From the NCBI GenBank assembly GCA_020543525.1, contig JAHYIO010000036.1, forward strand, positions 1,054,001-1,118,000: a DNA stretch of 64,000 nucleotides, given 5' to 3'. Below are positions 1 to 13,414 of this stretch, piece by piece (within the stretch, counting starts at the first letter, position 1; each line of letters opens with the position of its first letter). The stretch comes from Coriolopsis trogii (Eukaryota > Basidiomycota > Agaricomycetes > Polyporales > Polyporaceae). The position numbers and the translations under genes were made by a program. The notes beneath the pieces were generated by a model. It saw nothing but the letters and a program-made list of their open reading frames with translations, searched no databases and had not been told where the DNA came from.

Positions 1-1409
1 TTGAAGTAGGTGCTCCAGCAGCTGTGCAGGACGTCAGACAGTGCGCAGGTATATAGAAGGTAAGGGACAACTCACGCTGACGCGACGAACAGGCATCCGG
101 ATTCAAGGGAGGCGCAAAGCACCGTGCGGTCGGTTAATACGTTGAAGGGCAGGAACGAGACCGGCGTGAACCACTTCTCCCAGGCAACAAACGCCATGAG
201 GCAAAGTCCACCGATGATGATCATGGCAATGATATCGGGCGTTCTCCATTGCTCGGCCTGGTACGTCGCAATAGTGAGAGGCAGGAGGATTAGGGACCAT
301 CCTGCGATGATCAGAATCATGCCGATGACTATCCGCCACACATCAGTGCCATTCGTCTGAGGAAACCAAGTAGCAGACGCACCGTCAAATTCGTAGAAGT
401 AGAATTTGGTCGACTGCCAGAATGTGCGGCCGGAAGAGAGCTTCTGCGTCAGGCCATTGGCGCGTGCCTGGTTGCGGAGTCGAAGGAATAGGAAAGCCAG
501 CGGGAGACACACGATGGGAATGACGATCGCGAACACACCAAAGCCCCAGCGCCAGCCTGCGTGTTCGACAAATCGCTGGGCGGCGGCAGGACCAGCGAAG
601 GCAGTGGCAAGGTACGGAGTCGAGTTCACGGCCATAATCAGTGCCCGGTTCCGTAAACTGGATGTGTCTGCAACGTAGACTTCGACGACGTAGCCGATGC
701 CGTTGTACCCAATTCTGTAGAAGACCTCCGCGGCGGCGTACGTCTCGACATTTTGGCAGGTAGCCATCATAATAAGACCTCAAGGAGAAGAGGTTAGAGA
801 GCGTCGGAGCAAATGGACACCGAGTACTCACCAACAACCATGATGAGAAGCATGAGCAGGAAGCCTTCAACGCGCCCCCATATGTCGATGATTTTGGCGA
901 TGGGCAACCGGCAGACACCGCCAACGATGGACGAAACGACATTGGTGGCAGAGAGGAGTCCGTGCCTGTCGAATGAGCTCGTCACGTACGGGACCAGACT
1001 GGACTCCGTCATAGACAACATAGACATAGCCCAGTTATTGAGATAGATGCTGCACACATACGCTCAGCCTGTTTCCCACTCAGGAAGTGGTCAAGCGGAC
1101 CCACAGGATGTACGCGCAAATCATGGCCTTCGTACTCCACTGTGTGGTGATGGCCTCCATCTCCGCGACACCATGGAACATGTGGCCCTCTTCGCTCTTC
1201 TCATCCGTGCCATTCGACGTCGAAGTCGGCGACTGTAAGTCGGGATTGTCGTCGTGATTGAGCTCGGGGACGCCGCCATTGAGCTCAGCCGCCTTCTCGT
1301 CCGACGCGGTCCGCTGGAGCTGAGACTCATGGTCGGAAGCTGGGACAACGGGCGCTTCGGTTGCCTTCTTGCCGAACAGAGTGCTGAGCATGGTCGTTGC
1401 GGCGTTCAT
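1..1409 (-). CDS. Siderophore-iron MFS transporter (Sit/ARN family), partial at left edge
   Basis: Proton-coupled uptake of ferric siderophores across the plasma membrane is the family role. Exons read on the minus strand: 1409-1105, 1049-832, 778-76, and 21-1, which continues off the window. The junctions keep frame and give family-typical text, including VTSSFDRHGLLSATNVVSSI, GGVCRLPIAKIIDIWGR and ADTSSLRNRAL. The first ~95 residues are a polar cytoplasmic tail, followed by several hydrophobic spans separated by loops; the last third (later membrane spans and C-terminus) is missing because the window ends. The start at 1409 is the first in-frame ATG after a TATA-like sequence (about 1466-1472). 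A second Met 18 bases downstream is possible. Paired GATA sites lie 150-270 bp upstream, matching an iron-regulated gene. The substrate cannot be read from sequence. Confidence 0.85.
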
Positions 1410-1562
1410 TGCGGGAGCGGTTGGCGCGAGAGCAGGCAAACGAAAGCCCCTCACTCCATCGCTCGTTATATAGGCCAAGAATCGTCCAGGCGATGGGTCT
1501 TTGCAGGAGGCGCGAGCCAACGGAGGTCCAAGGGTCTGGAGATCCAAGTACCCAGGGATATC

Positions 1563-1677
1563 TTATCAGATTACTCCCGCGGAGGTGTTATCTGATAAAA
1601 GGGGTAAGGTCCATCACTCCCCGACTATCGCACTACTGCGCGCTTCCGGGAGCTATAGCTGCCATCTTATCAGATAA
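1563..1677 (-). promoter_or_regulatory. Cluster of palindromic GATA sites upstream of the siderophore transporter
   Basis: Three 11-mers built on TTATCWGATAA lie at 1563-1573 (TTATCAGATTA, one mismatch), 1588-1598 (TTATCTGATAA) and 1667-1677 (TTATCAGATAA). The core ATCWGATAA is the extended site known for fungal iron-responsive GATA repressors (Sre1, SreA, Urbs1). The position 150-270 bp before the transporter ATG fits iron repression of uptake. The opposite neighbour is uL4 at 2038, so the sites are closer to the transporter. Regulation itself is inferred. Confidence 0.75.
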
Positions 1678-1917
1678 TCTCGGCCGATGAGCAGGCGCGC
1701 GGGACCTACCAAACATCCTGCGAGAGGCTGGAGGACAGAGGAGGCATGATAATCGAGGCGTCACACAGACACATTGCCTGTAAGTGCGCACGAGTTCTGT
1801 TTGAGCGATAAGAGAGCTGTAGAGGGACGTATGTGCGCGAGAGGAGTGGGGTTGAACCACCTATTGGTTGATTCCAGGTTGGATATGGCGAGGGTGGCGC
1901 TAAATGCATGCACGTGA

Positions 1918-3434
<1,517 letters not shown>

Positions 3435-4603
3435 GCGATGTGATCAGTTTCGTGTACGAGTGGCTATGGTTCGTGAGACGTCGCTTATGGTCACATCTAT
3501 CGAGTATCCATGTTGTATGTCGCCCATGCTGGAAAATGCTTTCATAAGCTTGAATGGCGGTTGTGGGAGCGTTGACTCGGTCTCGACTGGCAGACAGTCG
3601 ATGCAAGTACACGCTTTCCTTGTTCTGGTGCTGACTTCGTGAGAGCGATATCATCGCCATTATTCATACGTGTACTGTCTGAAAGTCATGCAGAGATCCA
3701 CCCTCATGTCTACGTACGCTTTCAGTTCTCTCGGTGTTCTGACCGGAAGCCACGTGCGCAGTTCTAGCCCGTAGGCACGCCTCTCAGTCGAACAGCCCGT
3801 ATCGAGACGGTCGATTGGGCACTGAACACATGCACGACAGCGGAAGTCCATAGAACGTTGGCGAAGCTGTAGGTATCGTACCACCGCCGGGCCAGAGGGC
3901 CGACGTCATTGAGAACATGAGAACGTTCAAACTTCAAACGTTCACGGGCAGGGTTCTGACCTCGGCACTGGCATCCGATTCCCCGCCGCTGTTTATACGT
4001 CTGTTCTTCGACACAAGTTCCGAAGGAAGAAAAAGCTTGTCAAGGCCGATGGCAAAGCACCATATGCTATGTATGCAGAGCACCATTCAACGTATACGTG
4101 TGCTTATGCACATGGACGAAAGCAGGTCTTGTACATAGAGCATTCCTCCAAGGGACGATCATGTCACGTGATGGCGTATTACCTGGGCATCCTGGAGAGT
4201 GCAAGTTGCAAGTGCACCCTCAGACTCTGGGCTGGAACTTGACGGTGCAGTCCCGTGCAATGAATAGATGCGTCATCATTATCAGGCACAGTTTGTCAGA
4301 GGAACACTGCTCCGCACTGACATTCCGAATTCACCTCGACGCGCGGAAACATATCCCGATGTCGGCCAGGGATATAAGGCAGCTGGAGAAAGACAGACCA
4401 CTCAGCTTTGCTTCTTCCGTGCGACCGCATCCGAACGAACAGAGGTGAGTATGGGCTCGATGAGCTTCCAATCATGTGCATGTGCCGATCCACTAATATT
4501 GTCAACCGCCCATCGATCGTCATTCTACTCCGCGTCCTCACACTAGCACTTTTACGCACCTTGCTCCTGACCCATCTCGCCCTTCCCCCAAACTCAGCAA
4601 GAT
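3435..4603. other. Intergenic region, no gene seen
   Basis: About 1.2 kb between uL4 and the small Cys-rich gene. The open frames here are short and show no familiar motif or splice logic. It should hold the uL4 3' UTR and the promoter of the next gene. No repeat or RNA gene was recognised. Confidence 0.5.
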
Positions 4604-5329
4604 ATGGCTTACGTTGAGCTCGCCGCTGGCCCCGTGGACGCTTGCTTCCTCGTCAAGTGCGATAGCTGCGGAAAGACAACTTGGAAGGTGCGTACCGAGC
4701 TCTTTGGGTTCCGGTGCCCCTTGTGCCTCGCCCCCCCACCCCCGCCGAGCGCAGCGAGCCAGAAATCATAATTGCCCGCTTTTCTGGACTACACTTTCTA
4801 TGGGGCTGCCGCGGTTCGCGGGAGGGATGGCCATCATGCGAACGCCCCGCGAACCCCTCGGCTCGCGGTGGGGTTTTCCCAGCGTTCCCAAGGGGCACCT
4901 CTTGAGACGTGTGCATAGGGACTAACAATTACGTGTTGAATGCTCTGCAGGGATGTGGCCAGCACGCTGAAGCGGTAAGTACACCATCTCTCGTTCGTGA
5001 TGGGAGCGGGCGAGGACGAGCCTGGGCTCGAGCGGGGGCTCTTGCCGGCGGGCAAGGGAGGGGTGGTGCGATGTCATGCGTGTGTCATGCTGTCGGCGGG
5101 CGAGCGACGACGGCAATGTGAAAGAGAAGGCTGATGTGTGGAGGGGTTCTTTCGAGCGTACGGGGATCTTCGAAGCCTAGCTTGGCCGCAGACGGGGTTC
5201 GCGTAGCCTGGACGATGGGGGAGGAGGGTGGTGTTGACGTACTCGTGGACTGTTTTTGCTGATGTGGCCGCGCCCGGTTAGGTGATGAAGCCTGTCAAGG
5301 AAGAAGACAAGTGCACATGCGCGCGGTGA
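4604..5329 (+). CDS. 51-aa cysteine-rich small protein, three exons including a 24-nt exon
   Basis: Exons 4604-4687 (84 nt), 4951-4974 (24 nt) and 5282-5329 (48 nt) join in phase 0 to a 51-residue protein. It begins MAYVELAAGPVDACF, has KCDSCGKTTWKGCGQHAEA in the middle and ends KEEDKCTCAR. Six Cys and one His (CxxC, GCGxH, CxC) suggest a compact zinc-binding fold. All donors and acceptors are canonical (GTGCGT/CAG, GTAAGT/TAG). The introns are 263 and 307 nt, unusually long for this window. From memory, a KTTWxGCGxH...CxC signature occurs in uncharacterised small proteins of bacteria and plants; this was not checked. Function unknown. Confidence 0.7.
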
Positions 5330-5763
5330 GGGTGAAGACTGCGCGAGCTCGAGCTCGAGGGCGTTGGGGCATGGAAGCTGGGAAACCTCGGTGATATTGA
5401 TGTACGCTAGCACCGTTGACTTATTCTTGGAGAGATCTGCGAGGTGGACATACGCGACGAATGCAATGCATGGACGCGGACAGTGTGTGGCAGGAAATCG
5501 TGGACAGCGATGTCGAGAGCGAGAGATGTGAACCGGAGAGTGTTGGGGAGAAGGCTGAGGCTGAGGCTGGGAGTGGCCACTTGCCAGGGCAGATGTGATT
5601 GGGCGCCTGCTTGGAGGGCGGGTGAGATCCCTTTGTGGAGTGCTCACCCTTGCACTCACTCGTCCTTGCACTCTTTACGTCCCGACGCCCTGTCTATCAG
5701 CCCCCGCTCCCCTGCTACCGTACACCATACACTACACGCTGCTGTCGACTGTACATACTAGAC
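5330..5763. other. Intergenic region with pyrimidine-rich promoter
   Basis: The last ~150 bases before the kinase start are CT-rich, as often seen at fungal transcription starts. Nothing else recognised. Confidence 0.4.
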
Positions 5764-8700
5764 ATGGCCAACGCCGTCGCATCCTCCTCCCGCGACCGGC
5801 TCGCCAAGACTCGCAGCAGCATGCATTCCCTCCACCAGCACGACCGCGACGGCGTCGTCATGACCCGCGAGATCACCCATAGAGCAAGGGGTGACTCCGT
5901 CAAGAGCGACATCCTCAAGATCATCAACCAATACGAGTTCAAGCTCAAGGTCGGCAAAGGCCAGCACGGGGAGGTCTATCTCGCCAGAGACTCGACCAAC
6001 GATGTGAATGTGGTCCGTGCGCCCTCCTCCTCTGTCCTTCCTACTTTGCTCTTATGCTCTCTGTCATGCCGCGCATCAGGCTGTCAAATGTGTACGACGA
6101 AAGAACAAGGCTGACCGCCTGAGCAAACTCAGGAGGCACAACCTTCCCCGTGCACCACACCTACCTCTCACCGACCAGCTCGGCAGCACAGAGCACAAGA
6201 TACGTAAGGAGATTGCCATCATGAAGAAGCTCAATCATCCCCACGTTGTGCGCCTGCTCGAGGTCATAGACGACCCTCTGACAGACAAGATCTACATGGG
6301 TGCGTATCACTTTCCTCTCCCCTCCTCCCATTCCTGTGGCTCTTGTGTAGTGTTAAGCAGCATTGGATATACCGCTTCGCAACCTATCTGTTCTTCCAAG
6401 TCTGTACGCAATGTACGACCACCCTGTTGACGGGGCACCGGGTCACTGTGGACCAGTATGCGTATCAGTACGCATATCCCGTCTTCGGCAACGTTCCACC
6501 GTCATCGCATATGGTTCCGTTTGCGTCACCGTCAGCCACGCACGCATACACAGAGTTTCTGATACTTGGCTTGCAGTTATGGAGTACTTAGGAGGTGGTG
6601 AAATCAAATGGCGCTCAAGATCAGACAACCCACTGCTTCGCGTCGATCAAACCAGGCGTATATGCCGCGACGTCATATTGGGACTTGAGTACCGTGCGTA
6701 GCCTGTCTAACCCCTTCTTCCCGCGGCCTGTGCGCAGACTCACTGAGTTCATGTCACTCCAGTGCACTATCAGGGTATCATACACCGTGACATCAAGCCT
6801 GCCAATCTCCTTTGGACGGAAGACAGGCGCACAGTCAAAATCAGTGACTTTGGTGTTTCAACCTTTTCGTATGCGCAGCGTCTCGCAGCTGCAGGGAAGG
6901 GCAATATCAGGGAAGACGATACAGACCCCATCCTCATGGACGAGAGCGACCTGTCCAAGACCGCCGGAACACCAATGTTCCTCGCTCCAGAAATAGTCCA
7001 TGACGTTGACGACCTGCAGCAGGTACACTCGTCCTCCACATTGCACCTCCAGGGACATACGCAGACCCCTCGCAGGCGGCCACAGATAACGAAAGCCATT
7101 GACATCTGGGCCTTCGGTGTCACCATGTATGGACTATTGTTTGGTATTCTGCCGTTCCATGCAAAGAACGAGTTCGAGATCTACCGGGTGATACGGACCC
7201 AGGACTGGAATGTCCCTGATACGATGGGTCTTGACCAGATCCCAACTGGGGGTCGTTATCAGAAGAACAGAGGGCGACAGCCAGGGAAAACGGTAGCGGA
7301 TACGGAAGGCGCCTTGGTCATCGACCTGTTGGAGAAGCTGCTAGAGAAGAAAAGCGAGAAGAGGATCACGTTAGAGCAAGTCAAGGTGAGTGACCTTGTT
7401 CGAAATTAAAGTGCACATGTCTGACATTCCCCTTACAGCGGCATCCATGGATTACACGCGACCTCGAGAAACCGGAGGAATGGCTGCGCGACACACAGCT
7501 GACGAGGTACCTTCAATTAGAGCCTACTCATGCAGAAACGAGCTCTGCGATGTCCGCCGTCCGTTTTCGTTGGTTGCCCCGCATCGGAAACCGCATCTGG
7601 TCGACATTACGCAACGTTCGCCCACAGCGATCCTTCCGTCGTCCTCCTCAACCAGCCGCAGACGAGAAGCTCAACGTCGGTGTCCATTCCGAGCCTCATA
7701 TGGTCCATCTCGCTCGTCATGCCACTACGACAGGCGAGCCTACACGAGCCCATCGTAACTCGGTTCGCGAGAAGGGCAAACGTCGCTCTCGACAGGAGAT
7801 GTCGCGTAACAAGTCGACGACGGACATTGGCTCGAAGACCGCAAAGCCGTTCGAGCCCTGGTCGATGTGGAACAACGGCGCTTCGCCCGGTTCGTCCAAG
7901 AGCACCGAGACCGCCCTACAGGTGCCGACCCAGTCAAGCCATAGCAACTCTCCCTTACCTTCCCCCATAGGTTCGAGTCAGGTCACGACCCCTGTCGGCG
8001 AGCATGCACCTGGTTTCCAGTCGCCAGACGGCGAGCGTCCCCGTAGCATGATGCTGAAGTGGGTGTCGAAGCTGAGCGGCAGCCATCGGCAATCGTCCTA
8101 CGCATCGTACACCTCGGCGATGGTCGACGCTGCCCCCTATCACGTGCACGGCCGCGCTCATCCCATCCCTGCGACGGCCCCTCCCTCCCGCGACAGCGTG
8201 GACGCCCTGAACGGGCAGGTCACTTCTCGCCAGAGCAGCATGACCGGCAAGCTCACCAAGGCGATGCGCGCCGCCTCCTGGACCGGCCCCGAATTTGCGC
8301 GCGGTCGACCATCGGAGGACATGACGTCCATCTACTCGGGCGATCGCCAGGACGAGATCGACGAGGAGACGCTCTTCTACGGCGCTGGGGGCATCGCCCA
8401 CAGCCCCGTCCCGTCCGCGCCGAACAGCGCGCTCTTGAGCACCGTCTCGTCCGCGCAGTCCCTCGGGCCGTCCATGACCGCCGCGCAGGCGATCCTGTCT
8501 CGCACCGAGGGGCCAGCACCTCCCGATATGTCCGACGCGTCCCATCAAGACCCCATCGTACAGCCTCGACACCCGTCTAGCCAGGCGCGGCTGCGGACGA
8601 CCAGTCCGCTCGCCCGAGTGACGTACAATCCACAGGAGACGATCGGCGGGAGCGACGATGACGACGATGAGGAGGAGGAGGAAGAGGAAGAGCTGTACGA

Positions 8701-9001
8701 CTCGGAGGACGACGGCTCGAGCATATACCAGGCGCGGCGCCGGCGCGCATATAACGTCGTTGACCCAGACGTAGACGGAACAGTCGAGGGTAGCAGCGAA
8801 GGCGCCTCGTTCGAGCTCCAGCCGAGCACGTCGCAGATGTACCAAGACGAGGACGATGAGAGCGAAGACGAGGACGAGGTGCCCCTCGAGGTGCGCACGC
8901 GGCGCCCTTCGCAGAGCGCAACAGATATGTCGCCTCCGCGGCGCTCGCTCAGCGCACACAGGCCGCAGGAGGGCAAGCAGCGGCCGATGATCTGTACGTG
9001 A
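5764..9001 (+). CDS. CaMKK/Ssp1/Sak1-type serine/threonine protein kinase
   Basis: An upstream kinase of the AMPK/Snf1 (and CaMK) activation route, by family. Exons 5764-6012, 6080-6299, 6577-6693, 6763-7385, 7439-9001 give 923 aa. The kinase domain spans roughly residues 58-430: glycine loop GKGQHGEV at 64-71, VAVK lysine at about 86, a basic insert (SKLRRHNLPRAP) where CaMKKs carry their Arg/Pro insert, catalytic IIHRDIKPANLL near 203, SDFGVSTF, and SKTAGTPMFLAPE in place of SPE. A HPWITRDLEKPEEW motif follows. The C-terminal half is low complexity, Ser/Pro-rich, with an acidic run near 8655-8710. Intron 2 is 277 nt. The calcium/calmodulin link is family inference; Elm1-like assignment is the alternative. 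Confidence 0.9.
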
Positions 9002-10146
9002 CGCTGACGATGACGCCGTCCCGTGTCGGGGCAATGGTACCGTACTCACCCACTATACATCATGCCTTCCCAGTTGACTAGTGTGTTCCCATACTGTAGG
9101 TGTTCATATCATATCAAGACGCGGCCCGCTTCTTCGTTTGAGAGAGGGGGCCGCGTCGTGATTAGCGGACTCGCCATCTTTGCTAGCTCATAGACAACGG
9201 ACAACAGAGCAATATATTCTTTCCTGGCCCATCATCTATATATCCCCTCACATCCCCCATTCCGTCTCTCATCTCATCTCAACCATGGTTACCGTCGGCT
9301 CCTGATGCATGCATCCTTCTTGTCCTATCGATAGATCATCTCCCTCACCCTTTGTATCATTACCACCGTTTCAGTCTTACGTCTTGCCTCTCTTGGAGTC
9401 CTCCTCAGACACCTCTCCTACAGTACCCATTCCCCATTCTCCGACCCTGACCATCACACCTCCCCATATGCCATGATCTCACCCATGCTTCCGTGGTCGA
9501 TTCCCCTACCGACTTTGAGCGCTCAGCCTCGGCCCACATATCTAGTCCACTTCATTTCACGCCCACACATCCTCCCTAGCACTTGTCGATAGGAAATAGA
9601 ATTAGCCTGCGACTCTGCAGCGCAAGGTGCTCAGTATATCCGGATCGTGTTATACATGCCATGTACTCTACAATTGGGACGTTGACGCAGGGCCCGCGGC
9701 CCATGCAACGACTTTCGTGCATATGTCACAACATCTTGGAACGGAACGGACCAGACCTATGTAGGAAAGAGACGGTATAGAGAAGAAGGAAAGGAGAGTT
9801 CCGGAAGACATCTTGCGCAAAGACAGACAGCTCGAGACTCGGGAAACTGGGGTAACATATGGGCGCAGGAACTAGGCACTATACATAGGTAAGGAGTGTA
9901 GTACGTAGTACGTGCAAAGAGAACGGGCAGAGGATTAGCATAGGATCGCTCTATCGATAAATACGTGCAGATATACCTATGCACATATAAAAGAGCGAGG
10001 AAACGGAACAGGTCATACGGCATGGGAGAGTGGGGGTGGTTGGGCACATGCAGGGGGAGCGGGGGTGGCTGAGCAACATGGAGTGTGGAGATTAGTGCGA
10101 ACGTAGGGAAAGGGTCTATCGCAAACAACGTCAACAACAACAATCT
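9002..10146. other. Intergenic region between convergent genes
   Basis: About 1.1 kb holding the 3' ends of the kinase (+) and the coiled-coil gene (-). It has AT-richer patches and pyrimidine tracts but no coding pattern or repeat that I could support. Confidence 0.5.
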
Positions 10147-13100
10147 CTATGTCGGCCAGCCGCGCAGAGTGCGCGCGGCGCCCCCGCCGAGTCGGCCAAG
10201 GAATCCCCAGACGGCGGCGGTGCTGTCGCCCGAGAATCCCTCTCCGGCGACCTGCATCGAGTTGAAGCTCGCCCATGCCGCGCGGTCGTAGTATGTTGCG
10301 CCACCGGGGATGGCGTACTGGGGCGCCATGGCCTGGCCCATGAGGAATGCGACGAGTGCCGAAGCCCCAACGCAGATGAGCAGCTGGCCGCTCATGACGG
10401 AGCCGCCATCGGGGTCGCCGTAGACGTAGGTGTTATAGATGTTGTAGAAGCGGCCGCTCTTGCGTCGAGAGGACTTCCCGTCGCGTGGTGAGCGGGGCTG
10501 GCCGGTGCGTGAAGACTCCTCGACGAGCTTGTCGATGGCGGCGCACTCAACACCGAGCTCCTCCTTGAGCGCCTTCCAGTCCTCGATGGCGTCCTCGGAG
10601 ACGCCGCCAACGAGAGGCTCGATGGGGAGCTTGAGACCCTTATGCCAGGTCTTGAGTGTCTCGTTGGCGACACGAACAGCCAGATCGTCGCCCGTAACCT
10701 TGTCATACGCAGGGGGTAGGTCGTGGGTATGTGGATGCAAGTGTTCTTGTTGCGCCTTGGGGGTTGGGGGTAACAATGTGGACGACGACGATGCGAGCGC
10801 GTCGTCCTCATCCTCTGTCGCCGGTCCTGAAGACGAGGCCTCCGGCTGCAGTTCGTCAGTCTGAATTTCCCGCTCCACAGTGATGATGACAGGAGGAATG
10901 GGTATCGGTTCCGGTTCTGTCTGGATACACATGGTCGAAACTAGGGGCTCCTCCGTTTGCACGCTGAACGAAGCAGTGATGACCTTCGGGGGTGGTTCCG
11001 TCTGAACACCGCTGGTTGAGCTGAACTCGGCCGGCTCGTGCTGGGTGCCGGTATCCGAGTATTCCTTCACTTCGTCGATTCTCAAGGTCTCCAGCTGCCT
11101 AGCTCGACTGGCAACTTTCTGCAAAGAGTCATAGACATGAGGTTAATCAGAGTATATGATATGACTGCTACGTACCCTCTTTGTGCGGGTGATGATCGTC
11201 TGCACATAATCTTCCTGCTCCGTCTCGTCGTCGCTGGGCGTGCCCTCTACTTCGAGCGGGTGGGGTTGCTCCTCGTCTTCCTCGTCCTCGATGTCCCACT
11301 TGCCATCTTTCAGCTTGCTTAGAAGCTCGGCACCGAGGGACTTGCTGACGCTACCATGAATACTGGCAGCACCGGAACTTCCCCCCTTTTCTGACAGAGT
11401 GTTACTATTCCGGAGCTCGTCCATGTCGAAGCGCATGCGATCGATGGTCTCCTTGAGCATCATGTTCTCCTGCTTCTGTTCATCGAGGTGTTCTTGCGCC
11501 TGTTGAGCAAGGGCAAGTTCGCCCTCCATAATGGCAATACGCTCCTCGTATGTCGCTTGCTCACGCAGCCATTTCTGGGCTTCTGCGGAATGTAGCTGCT
11601 GGGTTTCGATATGGTCTTTGATCTCCTGATCACGTCTCCTGAGCGTGTTGCGATATCGCTCAGACTCAGCTGCAGAATAGGTGAGCAAAAGCCAAAATCA
11701 TGTGGACGATGACATTTACCGCATTGTTCTTGATACTGCTTCTGGAGACTCTGGTATGACGCGCGAGAGGTATCGAGACTTTTCTGGAGCTTTGCAATCT
11801 CGGATTCGAGAACACCGATCTGCGTCGAGTTAACGCGCTAAAGGAACGCAATGTCAGAAAACCGGTATCATCTGATGAGGACGAATCTACCTCTTTCGCT
11901 CGCAGTTCCTTCTCCTCACGTTTTGTTGCACTGAGCTCACTCCTCGCTTCCTCCAGTCTACTCTGCATCTCCTCCAGCTCTTGTTCATGATCAGCTAGAC
12001 GGTTCTGCAGAGTACGTTCCGCTTCCAGAAGTTTGCGACCGAGGTCAGTGTTCAGCCTCTGTAGCGCTTCTAGTCTCTCCTGCATATCCAACGAGACCGT
12101 CGACGAGGCGGCTGATCGATCCATAACGAGCCCGAGAATCGCCGCATCGATGTCATCGTCCGAGTCTGAGTCGTCCTCCCCTTTCCTTGGCATAGGAAGT
12201 GATGAGATCTGCTCATCAAAGGATCGCTCGTCGTCAAAGGAGTTGTCGGAAGGAGGGGGTGACATGAGGCCGCTCATTCGTTGGTCTATCTCGCGTTCGC
12301 GTTCCGGAGATGAGCCATAGAAGTCATGCGAGTCGAACGGAGAGAAGTGACTCTGGGGTTGGGAATGCGCGCGCGAATGCGGCCGTGAGGGCGTTGAAAA
12401 CGGAGGAGAGCTGAGCGACTTCGCGAGCTGTGGAGAGGTGATGGTAGGACTTGTAGGGTTTGACGGTGCGCGCGAACGTCCTGGCGTGCGAGCGAATGAA
12501 CTCGGAGGTCCTGATGACATGCCCTGTTCAGACAACATTGTAAGCTCAAATCATGCGGTGGGAAGAGGCCCGGTTACAACATAGTTCAGCGCATATGCCT
12601 GTCACAAAACGCAGGCAAGGCGCATACAATAATTGAGGCATGACCAAGGAACGGTTCACGCGCGCACCGTGGCTTAGATGCCCGCAGAGCAGGCTGGAAG
12701 CACTTGACTAGTCGTAACCAGGGTCACGCGAGGTCAATGCAAGACGAACCTCAGAGTCGCTCGACGCGCGACTATGTCCCGCATCGCTCTTCCTCCTTGA
12801 AGGGGGAGGTCGCCGTGACCAGCTTGAAGGCGCGGTACCGCCTGCCAACGGGGTGGTGCGCTGTCTCCTGCCACTGTCGAAGACGGATGGCCCTCGCGAG
12901 TTCGATCTGTAGTACGTCGCCGTAGAGTCGCGGCTGGACGAGCGAGAGTCCATGCCGTCATAGTCGCGTTCTTCAGATCGTCCGCGGTCGTCCCAGTCGG
13001 CATCGTTCGTGTTCGATGGTTGAGGTGACTCCGAATCATCTGGACTCTGACGAGGGCTTGATGACGTTGCCGTCGTTTGCATGGCAATAAATTGCATGAG

Positions 13101-13414
13101 GATCTGAGGCGTGACTTGCAGACCGGGATTACTAGCAAGAAGGCCCGTGAGCTGTTCCTCCTCGTCGCGTGTCATGAGTTCCATGGAATTATGGTTGCGC
13201 GAGAAGGTGCGGAGGATGTCTACGAGCGCGTCGCCTGGAACAACGGGCTCGTTGGAGTCGGTGTGCGAGCATTGGGGGTGATCTTGGAATATGTCATAGA
13301 GTTCTTGTTCAAGGTCGGCGATGGACTGGCGGTGCCTTCCATATGTTTCGGCCTTTGGACGCGTGTCAGCGCACACTGTACGCAAAGGGAGTTTAGTTGA
13401 CATACCGCTGCCAT
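10147..13414 (-). CDS. Long coiled-coil, single-span membrane protein with LC8-type QT motif array
   Basis: Seven exons on the minus strand: 13414-13406, 13352-12750, 12523-11891, 11837-11720, 11669-11176, 11118-10147 and possibly a further 5' exon. The sum from 13414 is 942 codons in frame. The 225-nt intron 12749-12524 joins two blocks that look like separate genes, giving SDSEGMSSGPPSSFARTPG. Order: N-terminal helical region (TYGRHRQSIADLEQELYDIF), Ser/Arg-rich disorder, coiled coil (about residues 330-560, e.g. LEEMQSRLEEARSELSATK), an array of five Q-T type motifs (GTQHE, GVQTE, SVQTE, CIQTE, EIQTD), then a hydrophobic segment (LLICVGASALVAFLMG) about 80 residues from the end. Function unknown. 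The motif array suggests binding of dynein light chain LC8/Dyn2. The N-terminus is uncertain; 13414 is the minimal start. Confidence 0.75.

Noticed and set aside
7955..9049. 364-codon minus-strand frame opposite the kinase tail
   Set aside because: Composition is Arg/Ala/Val-rich shadow of the GC-rich kinase sequence.
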